From: Bacteroidia bacterium
GTDB taxonomy: Bacteria > Bacteroidota > Bacteroidia > Chitinophagales > Chitinophagaceae
Length of the DNA stretch: 64,000 nucleotides
Assembly: GCA_030426665.1 (NCBI GenBank)
Contig: JAUHYD010000016.1
Coordinates: forward strand, 1-64,000
Direction: 5' to 3'
The notes beneath the pieces were generated by a model. The model saw only the letters and a list, made by a program, of their open reading frames with translations, did not search any database and had not been told where the DNA came from. A program made the translations under genes and the position numbers. Shown here in pieces: positions 19,155 to 27,557 of this stretch; within the stretch, counting starts at the first letter, position 1; each line of letters starts with the position of its first letter.

Positions 19155-19497
19155 GACAATAAGAGACATCCGTTACTCGTGCTTTGTGTTAGTTCTTTTC
19201 TTCGTCAGGATGACAAGCAGGTTGTGACGAGTGGGTAGTGTCTCTAGTTTGTCATGTCGACGATAGGCGACATCTGTTACTCGTGCTCTGTGTTAGTTCC
19301 TTCCTGCCGTCAGGATGACAAGCAGGTTGTGACAAGTGGGTTGTGTCTCTTGTTTGTCATGTCGACGAAAGGCGACATCTTTTTCTCGTGTTGTATGGTA
19401 GTTTCTTCCTTCGTTAGGATGACAAGCAGGTTGTGAGAGGTGGGTTGTGACTCTTGTTTGTCATGTCGACGATAGGAGACATCTGCTACTCGTATTT
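19155..19497 (+). repeat. ~104-bp tandem repeat, right block
   Basis: About three and a third copies of the same unit as in 18566-18718, marked by GTCGACGA at 19256, 19361 and 19465 (spacings 105 and 104). The block resumes just after the GIY-YIG start region, within a unit (GAGACATC at about 19164). The orientation matches the left block. It ends 8 bases before the next stop codon. No gene is supported inside it. Confidence 0.8.
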
Positions 19498-19504
19498 GTG
19501 CAAG

Positions 19505-19807
19505 CTACTTCCCACCCAGTTTCTTCAGTATAGCCTCAGACATACCGCTGGTGTATGTTCCGTATGCGGTTACAAGTATACCTTTTAGTCCCGAGCGGGA
19601 TTCGATGGCATAAACTGCAGCTTCGTCTGCCGGGTCAGAGTTTCCCTCGTAGCGGTAAACGTCTACTATCTCAAAATCTTCTGCAGCGTATTTTTTAAGG
19701 TCATGTACGATGCAGTTTTCTTCTAAGTTGAAGTCTACCGTAAAACCTTGTTTTCTAAGAGCGTTGATAGCCTCACTTACAGTACTATAGTGCATTTGAC
19801 TTTCCAT
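19505..19807 (-). CDS. Small conserved protein, function unknown
   Basis: A 100-residue soluble protein without signal peptide or membrane segment. It resembles a small Bacteroidota family that databases often label phosphoribosylpyrophosphate synthetase, but no PRPP-binding motif or PRPP synthetase fold is visible and the protein is far too short. Features: an N-terminal helix (SEAINALRKQGFTVDFNL), an acidic middle (AEDFEIVDVYRYEGNSDPAD) and the strand AAVYAIES followed by KGILVTAYGTY. It is followed by a short gap and lies downstream of the cupin gene on the same strand. I do not assign a function. Confidence 0.7.
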   Translation of the reverse strand: MESQMHYSTVSEAINALRKQGFTVDFNLEENCIVHDLKKYAAEDFEIVDVYRYEGNSDPADEAAVYAIESRSGLKGILVTAYGTYTSGMSEAILKKLGGK

Positions 19808-19841
19808 GATGTTTTTAGTTTTGGCTTCTTATCAAAGGTAC

Positions 19842-20138
19842 TTAACCTTGAGTAAGCAAACAAAGGCTGTCCTGCAATGCGTCTACACGGTGTGTCTCGT
19901 TAACGGGTATTTCAATTTCATCATGGGTGTTCAGTACTACTTCATTTTGTGCGTCATGGTAGCGTACACTGCCCGATAGTACCGTGAGCTTCGCAGGTAG
20001 GTGCGATTTATGATCTTTCAACACCATTCCGCTTTTGAATGCAATCGCCAATACTTTGAAGTGCTCTCCCTTGTGTATTGCTTTTGCTACCGGATGAGTA
20101 GTGGTCTCTACTTGTGCAAGTATTTCCTTGATAACCAT
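19842..20138 (-). CDS. Small cupin-like protein
   Basis: The 98-residue protein looks like a single cupin barrel: LKDHKSHLPAKLTVLSGSVR resembles cupin motif 1 with its Gly-containing turn, and DEIEIPVNETHRVDALQDS resembles motif 2 with a His. The usual HxH pair of motif 1 is only partly present (DHKSH), so metal binding is uncertain. It lies 17 bases after panB on the same strand and may be co-transcribed with it. The substrate is unknown. Confidence 0.65.
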   Translation of the reverse strand: MVIKEILAQVETTTHPVAKAIHKGEHFKVLAIAFKSGMVLKDHKSHLPAKLTVLSGSVRYHDAQNEVVLNTHDEIEIPVNETHRVDALQDSLCLLTQG

Positions 20139-20155
20139 AATTGAAGTTTTGTCGC

Positions 20156-20971
20156 TTAGTATTGTTCTTTTTCGTTGGGAAAATCACCGGTTTTTACGTC
20201 GTTGATATATTGCTTTGTTGCGTCTGTTATGTCTTCATACAAATTCAGATAGCGTCTCAAAAACCTTGGCGAGAAATTCTTGGTAATGCCGAGCATGTCA
20301 TGCATTACTAATACTTGTCCGTCCACGCCACCACCTGCACCAATTCCTATTATGGGTATCTTAAGTTGGTTGGCGACTTCGGTTCCCAGGCTTGCGGGTA
20401 TCTTTTCTAACACAATAGAGAAACATCCTGCTTCTTGTAGTGCCATCGCATTATTTATAAGTATTTCCGCTTCTTCTTCTTCCTTGGCGCGTACTGTGTA
20501 CGTGCCGAATTTGTATATCGATTGCGGCGTAAGTCCTAAGTGCCCCATGACCGGCACTCCGGCGCCTACAATACGTTTGATAGATTCTATTACTTCTGCT
20601 CCGCCTTCCAGTTTTATGCCATGTGCTCCGGCCTCCTTCATGATGCGGATGGCAGAGTTTAGCGCTTCCTTGCTGTTGCCCTGATAGGAACCGAAAGGGA
20701 GATCCACAATTACAAGGCAGCGCTTACATGCCCGTACCACGCTTTGCGCATGATATATCATCTGGTCGAGTGTAATAGGGAGGGTAGTCTCGTGCCCTGC
20801 CATTACGTTGGATGCCGAATCGCCTACTAGCAATACATCAATTCCCGCTTCGTCCAGAATTGTAGCCATTGAGAAGTCGTATGCAGTGAGCATACTTATT
20901 TGCTCGCCTTGCACCTTCATGCTTTGCAGCGTGTGCGTAGTTACCCTTTTAATTTCGTGATGCGTTGACAT
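20156..20971 (-). CDS. panB: 3-methyl-2-oxobutanoate hydroxymethyltransferase
   Basis: The 271-residue enzyme transfers a hydroxymethyl group from methylenetetrahydrofolate to 2-oxoisovalerate, giving ketopantoate in pantothenate and CoA synthesis. The TIM-barrel signatures are all present: [40 protein letters not shown] (metal-binding Asp after VG), [11 protein letters not shown] with the ligand Glu, [24 protein letters not shown] and the phosphate-region [19 protein letters not shown]. The length is normal. It begins 90 bases after the start of the divergent-looking but same-strand VWA-like gene region and is followed by the cupin gene. Confidence 0.97.
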   Translation of the reverse strand: MSTHHEIKRVTTHTLQSMKVQGEQISMLTAYDFSMATILDEAGIDVLLVGDSASNVMAGHETTLPITLDQMIYHAQSVVRACKRCLVIVDLPFGSYQGNSKEALNSAIRIMKEAGAHGIKLEGGAEVIESIKRIVGAGVPVMGHLGLTPQSIYKFGTYTVRAKEEEEAEILINNAMALQEAGCFSIVLEKIPASLGTEVANQLKIPIIGIGAGGGVDGQVLVMHDMLGITKNFSPRFLRRYLNLYEDITDATKQYINDVKTGDFPNEKEQY

Positions 20972-21061
20972 GTCTTTGTTTCATTGGTTGATGTATGGCA
21001 GGGTCAATCAGGAAAGTACAGTAAAGGTAAGACACCTTGCCGATGTTTCAACATTCAGGAG

Positions 21062-23098
21062 CTATTGTGCTAACCAGTATTTGCGTAGCAACCATTCTGC
21101 CAGTGCCAGCCCCAGTATGATGAAAAAGAACCACTTACGGTCTATTAACGGTACTGTTTCTGTATTGGTTTTAATAAGTGGTGTAATTCGTTTGTTTGTT
21201 ATGATGCTGTCGTAAAGCGTTGCTACATTTCCTGCTGTTACAAACGTGCCATTGTGTTTTTTTGCAAGATTGTAAAGCAACGGGTAGTCTGCGCCGGTCT
21301 CCATAAGCTCGAGCGGTATCGTCTGTACAACAAATGATCCTGACGAAGAGAGGGCTTTTCCGTTGAAGTTACTTTTTGCTACGTAGGTGTATTTGCCCCC
21401 CGCATGTATACCTATATTCAGGTTGTAGCCCGTTCCCGACCGTTCCATTGAGTACTCTTCCGTATGCCCGGTACTATCCCTAACAGATAACTGCACATCG
21501 CTTGTGTTTATTTGTTCGTTATTTGCGTTAAGTAGATATGCATTAAATGATACCGGCTCCTGGTCGCTCCATACATGTTTCGGCATCATTACATTAAACG
21601 GCTTTTCTCTGTTGTTGGCACACAAAAAGGCTACCGTTTGCTTGATACATTCGTCTATTACATTATGCTCGTCAAAGTTCTTGTATTCATACAGCCGCCA
21701 CCGCCAGATTCCTTCGCCCGCAAGTATGGCAGTTGGTATAGCTCCTTGTTGCATTACCCATGCAGGCATGATTCCCGCCGGTGTCTTTTGAGTAAAAAGA
21801 ATATTGGCTCCGGGTGCGGAATTAATGTTTCCCGAATACCCTGACAACGGAGGCATCTTATCTGCCACAATATTGATACGTGGCGGAACGGTAAAAGCAT
21901 TAAAAGCAGAATGGTAAACAGCTTGTATATTATGCGGTGGCGCCTGAGCAATACCGGTATGGGTTATGCTCTTTAGCTTGTTAATGCTTACATAGTCGGT
22001 AGCAGAAGTGAGAATAAACCACAATGGCTTTTTGGCAGCTGTAAGGGCCTCTGAGAGGCGGTAACTAAGCGATGGTAGACCGTGAAGAATAATTGCATCG
22101 TACTGACTGACAGATGTAGGGAACTTATCGCCCGTGCAAATCGTGACTTTATAACTTTCAAGCGAGGACAAAGCATCTTTCAGCGCATTGACGTCCGGAT
22201 GCGGTGCGGCTGCGGCAATCAGTATGTTCTTTTTTCTGTCGGTAACTTCCACATATATGTCTCTTCTGTTGTTCGTTTCGTTTGCTTCTCCTTCCATTAC
22301 CGGGGCGTACAAAACATAGTGGTGTACACCAGGTTTGTCGGCCTTAACTGTAAATGAGATGGCACGGTCGTATCGGTTTCTATTGACAGATATGTTTGCA
22401 CTCCCCAGCAATTCGTTACCTTCTTTAAGGGCTATGTCATTGTTATACCCTGTTGCGCTTTCTGCTATTATGTCTGCACGTATTTCAAAGCTGCTATTAA
22501 TAGTTGCTGTGTTATTGGCATAAACTCTGGACACTTTTATGTCTTTCTCGCGAACACTATCACCAAAGGCAACCGAGTATATTGTCCCTTGATAGGCGGA
22601 TGGTCGATATTCAGGATTGATACCCTGATTGAACCTTCCATCGGATGCAAGTACGATTGCACCGAGATTTTGCATCCCATACAATTCTTCGGCACGCGAT
22701 AGTGCATCAGATATATCTGTTGCGCTTTTGTCGTATCGGAAGAGGCTATCCTGCTGTATTTCTTTTCCGAACCCCCATTGAACAACAGTGTATTTTTGAG
22801 AAAGCTTCTGCGACAGGTTTTCTATGTCTTTCCGATATGTTGTCGAATCTTTACCAAGTGCTATTCCGGCTGAAACCGAATTGTCGTGCAGCATGAGCAG
22901 AATCGGCTGTTCTGTGAAGTTCTTTGTAATAACGATATCCGGAACCAGAATCAGTAAAAGTGTCGATAAGACAACCAGGCCTCGCAAAACAGACGTAGCC
23001 ATCGGGTAGGGGACGGCCCGCCGTTTGTCGGCCCGGTATACCCAAAAAGCTGCGATGAAGGAAATAACAACGGCAAGAAGCCAGTACAGTAATTGCAT
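21062..23098 (-). CDS. VWA-like membrane-anchored protein
   Basis: The 678-residue protein has two N-terminal membrane helices (~1-25 and ~37-58), a large soluble region and a C-terminal helix (WFFFIILGLALAEWLL) ending in a short basic tail. Residues ~65-200 resemble a von Willebrand A domain with a MIDAS-like DNSVS and the strand LGAIVLASDGRFNQG. A CARDB-like beta domain (EIRADIIAESA...KPGVHHYVLYA) and a Rossmann-like segment (NILIAAAAPHPDVNALKDAL) follow. The plan resembles Bacteroidota membrane proteins related to BatA-type or glutamine-amidotransferase-like families. Its function is unknown; it may assemble a periplasmic complex. Confidence 0.7.
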   Translation of the reverse strand: MQLLYWLLAVVISFIAAFWVYRADKRRAVPYPMATSVLRGLVVLSTLLLILVPDIVITKNFTEQPILLMLHDNSVSAGIALGKDSTTYRKDIENLSQKLSQKYTVVQWGFGKEIQQDSLFRYDKSATDISDALSRAEELYGMQNLGAIVLASDGRFNQGINPEYRPSAYQGTIYSVAFGDSVREKDIKVSRVYANNTATINSSFEIRADIIAESATGYNNDIALKEGNELLGSANISVNRNRYDRAISFTVKADKPGVHHYVLYAPVMEGEANETNNRRDIYVEVTDRKKNILIAAAAPHPDVNALKDALSSLESYKVTICTGDKFPTSVSQYDAIILHGLPSLSYRLSEALTAAKKPLWFILTSATDYVSINKLKSITHTGIAQAPPHNIQAVYHSAFNAFTVPPRINIVADKMPPLSGYSGNINSAPGANILFTQKTPAGIMPAWVMQQGAIPTAILAGEGIWRWRLYEYKNFDEHNVIDECIKQTVAFLCANNREKPFNVMMPKHVWSDQEPVSFNAYLLNANNEQINTSDVQLSVRDSTGHTEEYSMERSGTGYNLNIGIHAGGKYTYVAKSNFNGKALSSSGSFVVQTIPLELMETGADYPLLYNLAKKHNGTFVTAGNVATLYDSIITNKRITPLIKTNTETVPLIDRKWFFFIILGLALAEWLLRKYWLAQ

Positions 23099-23268
23099 AG
23101 GGGCAGCAAGCTAACTAAAAAATTAAAAATAAAATGTAAAAATACGGATAAGGATGTGGCGCCGCTAATTTCCCCAGCGTTTAGATTCACACCCGATAGT
23201 TCCGCATCAAACAACTGGTAGCGCCGATTGCTCATATTTCCTTAGTTTTACGCTTCAGTTGATTTTGT

Positions 23269-24057
23269 ATGCGCCCAATCATTACCATTATAGTACTTAT
23301 TTTGTTTGTCCATCAGGCTAACGGGCAAGATAATCTCTTTGGTCCCTCTGAAAACAGAAAAAGCCGTCACGGATTTATACTGACAGGGTACGGCAGTCTG
23401 GACTTTCCGGGTGCCGACATGGCTAAACGGTTTAGTACTTCATTTCGTCTGGGGCCTGGGTTAATGTATAAAACATCGTCCAATTGGCTGTTTGGAGGTA
23501 AGTTTGACTTTATTGTAGGCAAGAACGTATCCGAAGACTCGTTAATGATAAATATTCGTGATAAATATGATACTTACAGCCAGAATTTATTTGAGTTTAT
23601 CAATATAGATGGGCAGCGGATAGGGGTGCCTGTTTATGAGCGTGGGTATGCTGTGGGTCTTTGTGTTGGCAAGATATTTTCAAAGTCTTTGGTACATCCC
23701 GATAACGGACTTTCCATCCTAACCACTGTTGGGTTTATGCAACATAAGATAAATATTTATGATAAAGACAAAACAGTGATGCAGCTTCGTGGGCATTACC
23801 TCAAAGGGTATGACAGGCTGGCAAATGGTCTTTTTGTAGAGCAGTATGTCGGATATATGTATTTTTCACAGAACCGATTGATTAACTTTTCTTTTGGCGT
23901 TGATTTTCTTGCCGGCTTTACGCAGGGGCGCCGTTCGTTTTTGTATGACGTTATGCGTCCGGACACTCAGAAGCGCCTCGATTTACTCATGGGGCTTAGG
24001 GTTGGCTGGTTTATTCCAATGTTTAGGAGAAGTTCTGAGGAGCTGCTTTTTGAGTAA
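23269..24057 (+). CDS. Exported outer-membrane-type protein, function unknown
   Basis: The 262-residue protein begins with a signal peptide (MRPIITIIVLILFVHQANG, cleaved before Gln). The rest has alternating strands with aromatic ends and Gly-rich turns (GFILTGYGSLDFPGADMAKR; SNWLFGGKFDFIVG; LINFSFGVDFLAGF), suggesting an outer-membrane beta-barrel. The C-terminus (RSSEELLFE) is not a classical barrel terminus. I recognise it only as a Bacteroidota conserved protein type. It is transcribed away from the VWA-like gene (170 bases between starts) and converges on the epimerase gene. Confidence 0.65.
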   Translation: MRPIITIIVLILFVHQANGQDNLFGPSENRKSRHGFILTGYGSLDFPGADMAKRFSTSFRLGPGLMYKTSSNWLFGGKFDFIVGKNVSEDSLMINIRDKYDTYSQNLFEFINIDGQRIGVPVYERGYAVGLCVGKIFSKSLVHPDNGLSILTTVGFMQHKINIYDKDKTVMQLRGHYLKGYDRLANGLFVEQYVGYMYFSQNRLINFSFGVDFLAGFTQGRRSFLYDVMRPDTQKRLDLLMGLRVGWFIPMFRRSSEELLFE

Positions 24058-24077
24058 AATTTTTGGTTTTATTTCTT

Positions 24078-25079
24078 TCAGTTGCCTGCTTTCTGTTGCT
24101 CATTCATTTCTTTAAAATATTCAACTGTAGGTATCAGACCTTCCAGAAATTGAGTTGTAGGGCTGTAGCCCAACAGTTGCTGCGCCTTTGTGATGTCTGC
24201 TAGTGAGTCCCTGATATCGCCTTGCCGTGGTTCCCGGTGTATTGGGGCATGATCAATTTTTAGCAGGTCTCTTATCGCATCATATAATAAGTTTACCGAG
24301 TATCGCGCCCCTGCAGCTACATTATATGCTTGCCCGAACGATGCAGGATTTTCCGACAGCATTGCCTTAACGTTGGCCTGGACAGCGTTTTCTACGTAAG
24401 TGAAGTCGCGGGTTTGTTCACCGTCACCGTTAATATATACAGGCGTTTGGTTCAGAATGCCAGTCACAAACAGGGGCATTACGGCTGCATACGGGCCATT
24501 AGGGTCCTGTCTCGGACCGAATACGTTGAAATACCTTAATCCGGCTACGTTTAAGCCATATAGACCATGAAATACGTTGGCGTATAACTCGTTTGCCATT
24601 TTAGTTACAGCATAAGGCGACAACAAATTGCCGGTTCGGTTTTCTGTTTTGGGTAGATTAGGTTCGTCGCCATAAACTGATGATGATGAGGCATAAACAA
24701 ATGTCAGCACACCAGCATCCTTGGCCGCGGTAATCATGTTCACAAATCCATTTACATTGACATCATTACTTGCTATCGGGTCTTTTACTGAGCGAGGCAC
24801 AGAGCCAAGTGCTGCCTGGTGCGACACATACGTTATTCCTTCGCACGCCTTGTCACACGTTGCTTTGTCTCTGATGTCTCCTTCCATAAATTCATAATTC
24901 GGAAAGTCCTTAAATAAGGAGACATTTGATTTTAACCCTGTCGCAAAGTTGTCGAGTACCCTTACTTTTTCAGCTCCATTGGTTAGCAGGTACGCAACAA
25001 TGTGTGAGCCTATAAACCCTGCGCCACCTGTGACGAGGAATTGCTTGCCGGAAAGGTTACCCGTGTGGAATAATGCCAT
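24078..25079 (-). CDS. NAD-dependent nucleotide-sugar epimerase (extended SDR, WbpP-like)
   Basis: The ~333-residue protein is an extended short-chain dehydrogenase acting on UDP-sugars. It has the NAD-binding LVTGGAGFIGSHI near the N-terminus, VYASSSSVYGD with the catalytic Ser, and SPYAVTKMANE with the Tyr-xxx-Lys pair (about Tyr156/Lys160). The sequence GLNVAGLRYFNVFGPRQDPN and the -QTRDFTYVENAVQA region are typical of UDP-GlcNAc/GalNAc C4-epimerases of the WbpP/TviC group. Substrate assignment is by family only. I chose the ATG at 25079 because the SDR fold starts soon after it; an in-frame ATG at 25121 would add 14 non-conserved residues. The nearby glycosyltransferase suggests a role in surface polysaccharide. 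Confidence 0.88.
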   Translation of the reverse strand: MALFHTGNLSGKQFLVTGGAGFIGSHIVAYLLTNGAEKVRVLDNFATGLKSNVSLFKDFPNYEFMEGDIRDKATCDKACEGITYVSHQAALGSVPRSVKDPIASNDVNVNGFVNMITAAKDAGVLTFVYASSSSVYGDEPNLPKTENRTGNLLSPYAVTKMANELYANVFHGLYGLNVAGLRYFNVFGPRQDPNGPYAAVMPLFVTGILNQTPVYINGDGEQTRDFTYVENAVQANVKAMLSENPASFGQAYNVAAGARYSVNLLYDAIRDLLKIDHAPIHREPRQGDIRDSLADITKAQQLLGYSPTTQFLEGLIPTVEYFKEMNEQQKAGN

Positions 25080-25125
25080 GCTTTTTTTGTTGTTAGTTGT
25101 GCCATGCCTAAGGATTGGCACAATA

Positions 25126-25155
25126 GAAAAAAGACCGTCCTTTTATGGCACGGCC
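25126..25155 (-). terminator. Terminator after the Thx gene
   Basis: On the minus strand GGCCGT pairs with ACGGTC (one G-U pair), followed by TTTTTTC. It lies 27 bases after the stop of the Thx gene and before the epimerase gene. Confidence 0.55.
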
Positions 25156-25181
25156 TATAATTTCTTTTTCAAAAATAGTAA

Positions 25182-25328
25182 TTATGCTTTTTCTTCAGCT
25201 GTTGCAGTAGTTGCAGCTGCAGGAGCTTTTGCAGCAGTTGCTTTTCTTCTCGAGCGTGCCGGACGTATTTTTCCGAAGCTGCCTATTGTTCTCTTACCTT
25301 TTTTGGTACGTTTGTCACCTCTTCCCAT
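25182..25328 (-). CDS. 30S ribosomal protein Thx
   Basis: The 48-residue protein starts at the ATG at 25328: MGRGDKRTKKGKRTIGSFGK, then IRPARSRRK. This matches the Thx family (Thermus Thx starts MGKGDRRTRRGK), a small basic protein that sits in the head of the 30S subunit. An Ala/Thr-rich tail (about residues 32-48) is an addition to the short family core. An upstream in-frame ATG at 25364 would add 12 residues before the conserved MGRGD start and is rejected. Likely monocistronic, with its own terminator. Confidence 0.9.
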   Translation of the reverse strand: MGRGDKRTKKGKRTIGSFGKIRPARSRRKATAAKAPAAATTATAEEKA

Positions 25329-25421
25329 AATTGTATATTTAATTCTGTTGGTTATGTGCTGCAAAAGTAACGAAAAGATGCGATTTAAACAGTATCACTC
25401 GTTAACTTTCTTTCTCATTTT

Positions 25422-26687
25422 CTATTGCTGCTCAAGGGCACTTTTATACAGTGCTCTGCTTACATGTATGGCTGCGCTCCACAGGTAAGTACTTTTTACA
25501 TATTCTTTTACTGCAAACCTCCTTTCAGACGAGCCCTCGTTGAGCCATGCATTAGTTTTTGAGACTTCCTCGTCGAAGTCAGGATTAGGTGAAGTAATTT
25601 CGATGCCATGCAGAATTCTATTTTCAAACATTACATCAGAAACGCCTCCTATACCTTTTTCGATGATGATTGGCAATCCCGCCGCCAGATATTCAGCAAT
25701 CTTCACAGGGTTTGCAACTCTGTTGACAAGTGTAGGTTTGCGAATTAAGATGCCGGCATCACATGCTGTTAGCGCGCCCGCAACTTCATTCTGAGGAAAA
25801 CTTTTTAAGATTATTTTACTCAGGTCAGCATCGGCAGCAACCAGCATTTGCTGTATTTTATCGGGCTGCGACGAAAAAAACGCCAGCTTCACTTTAGGAT
25901 TACTTTTTGCAAGCCGTTGCATGAACGGTATTGTCAGGTCTTCCAGGTGTTGGTAGGCTGCGGTAGTGCCCGAGTAAACAAGCAGGAGTTCATCGTCTTT
26001 AACATGCCATTCCTTTCGTAGGGCAGCGCGTTTATCATCGTTAGTTATATGGGTAACACAGCAGGGTACAACAGCACATTTCTGTGTTGCTCCAAGTTCA
26101 TTTTTTAATAGCGCACGCAGTGCGTCACTAACGGTAGTTAAGACATCAACCTTCGAGATTACAGTTGTCAATTTGTTTTTTAGTTGGTTGTATTCTGCGA
26201 GATTGTCGCCAGTTGCCTTTTCCGGAGATTCTATACCTATTTGGTATAGCCATTCGGCCGGCCAGTAGCCCCTTACATCCAATACAACTTTGTCGCCCGG
26301 AAAATGTTCGCGTAGCAATATTGCCCATTCAGCCGCACTCTCTCCTCTGCAATGGTATATCACCGGAGTGTTTTTGCCCAGTTTTCGTCTATGCCACTTC
26401 ATCAAGGCTATTATCGGGAAGGATTTCAAACGGCTGATGCCGTTTATCATTCTTATATTAATGTTTGGGCATCGCAATATCAGGCTGGTGATTTTGGCCT
26501 GTACGTTTAAGTTGATGTATTCCCTCATGGAACCAATAATCCATGCTTCAACCTTGTCCGGTGCGCCGTTACCCTTATTAATCGCCTGACACTCTGCCTG
26601 GTCAAATAGTTGACTCGCTACCAGTGGAGCTTTATACTCGCCGCTGGTGGTGATATGTACGAGGTTGTATTTTTTTGAATACTCCAT
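25422..26687 (-). CDS. Glycosyltransferase, GT-B type (group 1-like)
   Basis: The 421-residue protein has no signal peptide. Its C-terminal half shows a GT-B donor-binding domain: LLLVYSGTTAAYQHLEDL, VKLAFFSSQPDKIQQML, then SFPQNEVAGALTACDAGILI and the glutamate-containing NPVKIAEYLAAGLPIII that binds the nucleotide sugar in this superfamily. The N-terminal half contains VIYHCRGESAAEWAILLRE and VVLDVRGYWPAEW, typical acceptor-domain strands. Donor and acceptor cannot be read. It lies near a nucleotide-sugar epimerase on the same strand (Thx lies between), fitting a role in surface glycan synthesis. Confidence 0.85.
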   Translation of the reverse strand: MEYSKKYNLVHITTSGEYKAPLVASQLFDQAECQAINKGNGAPDKVEAWIIGSMREYINLNVQAKITSLILRCPNINIRMINGISRLKSFPIIALMKWHRRKLGKNTPVIYHCRGESAAEWAILLREHFPGDKVVLDVRGYWPAEWLYQIGIESPEKATGDNLAEYNQLKNKLTTVISKVDVLTTVSDALRALLKNELGATQKCAVVPCCVTHITNDDKRAALRKEWHVKDDELLLVYSGTTAAYQHLEDLTIPFMQRLAKSNPKVKLAFFSSQPDKIQQMLVAADADLSKIILKSFPQNEVAGALTACDAGILIRKPTLVNRVANPVKIAEYLAAGLPIIIEKGIGGVSDVMFENRILHGIEITSPNPDFDEEVSKTNAWLNEGSSERRFAVKEYVKSTYLWSAAIHVSRALYKSALEQQ

Positions 26688-26841
26688 TTGTTACTGTTGG
26701 TTGGGCTAATCTACATAACAGCTTGCTAAGTAGGTAATTTTGTTATCCAATAACTGAAATTTAGTTGAAACATATCGTTCAAGGTTATTTGTGGGTTATA
26801 TTAGTCGTTGTTTTCAGCGAGGGATAGTACTTTTACAACGT

Positions 26842-27468
26842 ATGCCAAAACAGAATCTTTTTATTGCTATAGAGGGTACCGATGGAAGCGGGAAAAGCAC
26901 CCAAGCCAAATTACTAGCCGAAAGACTGACCCGGGATGGTCACAATGTTCACACTACATTTGAACCTACTGATAGAAGCATCGGTAAGTTATTACGTCGT
27001 ATTCTTAAAGGAGAATTGGTTGTTGACCAAAAGGCTATTGCCGGACTGTTTTTGGCAGATAGGTTAGATCATTTGCTCAATGAGGAAACCGGACTGGTGA
27101 AGAAACTCGCAGATGGATATTCAGTAATCTGCGACCGCTATTACTTCTCTTCGTATGCATATCATAGCGTATACATGGATATGGACTGGGTGATTGATTG
27201 CAATAGTATGTGTGCCGATATTCTCCGTCCGGACCTAAATGTCTTCATTGATGTACCTGTGGAGGTTTGTATTGCCAGAATACAATCAAACAGAGCTTCT
27301 GCCGAATTATATGAGACCGGCGAGATATTAAACAAAGTACGCAATAACTACCTGGCTGCTTTCGACAGGTTGAAGGGGGTAGAACAAATTGCTGTTATTG
27401 ATGGTAACAGAAGTATGAATGAAGTCGCAGAAGAAGTGTGGAGTACGGTTGGCAAGCTCGTTCAATAA
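26842..27468 (+). CDS. tmk: Thymidylate kinase
   Basis: The 208-residue enzyme phosphorylates dTMP to dTDP with ATP. It has the P-loop IEGTDGSGKSTQAK, the DRx motif in VICDRYYFSSYAYH, and a LID region with Arg residues (ARIQSNRASAELYE). I chose the ATG at 26842 (MPKQNLFIAIEG), which puts the P-loop at the normal distance. An in-frame ATG at 26791 would add 17 residues unlike the family. The gene is transcribed away from the glycosyltransferase gene. It ends in a perfect shared terminator. Confidence 0.95.
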   Translation: MPKQNLFIAIEGTDGSGKSTQAKLLAERLTRDGHNVHTTFEPTDRSIGKLLRRILKGELVVDQKAIAGLFLADRLDHLLNEETGLVKKLADGYSVICDRYYFSSYAYHSVYMDMDWVIDCNSMCADILRPDLNVFIDVPVEVCIARIQSNRASAELYETGEILNKVRNNYLAAFDRLKGVEQIAVIDGNRSMNEVAEEVWSTVGKLVQ

Positions 27469-27494
27469 TCGAGGTGTTCCTATGCATAGAAATT

Positions 27495-27537
27495 AAAAAG
27501 CGAAACAGGCAGCTTCAACTGCCTGTTTCGCTTTTTT
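27495..27537. terminator. Bidirectional terminator between tmk and the CHU_C gene
   Basis: A perfect 18-bp stem (AAAAAGCGAAACAGGCAG and its complement) with a 6-nt loop carries an A-run on one side and a T-run on the other. It lies between the tmk stop (27468) and the convergent stop at 27558, so it can serve both genes. Confidence 0.92.
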
Positions 27538-27557
27538 TGAACGGTATTACACCGTCG

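Noticed and set aside
18566-19497. The ~104-bp repeats as a CRISPR array
   Set aside because: The units are ~104 bp, directly abutting, with no short identical repeats separated by variable spacers, and no cas genes are near.
19505-19807. A PRPP synthetase, as this small family is often named
   Set aside because: The 100-residue protein lacks the PRPP-binding motif and the length of that enzyme, so the name is not supported.
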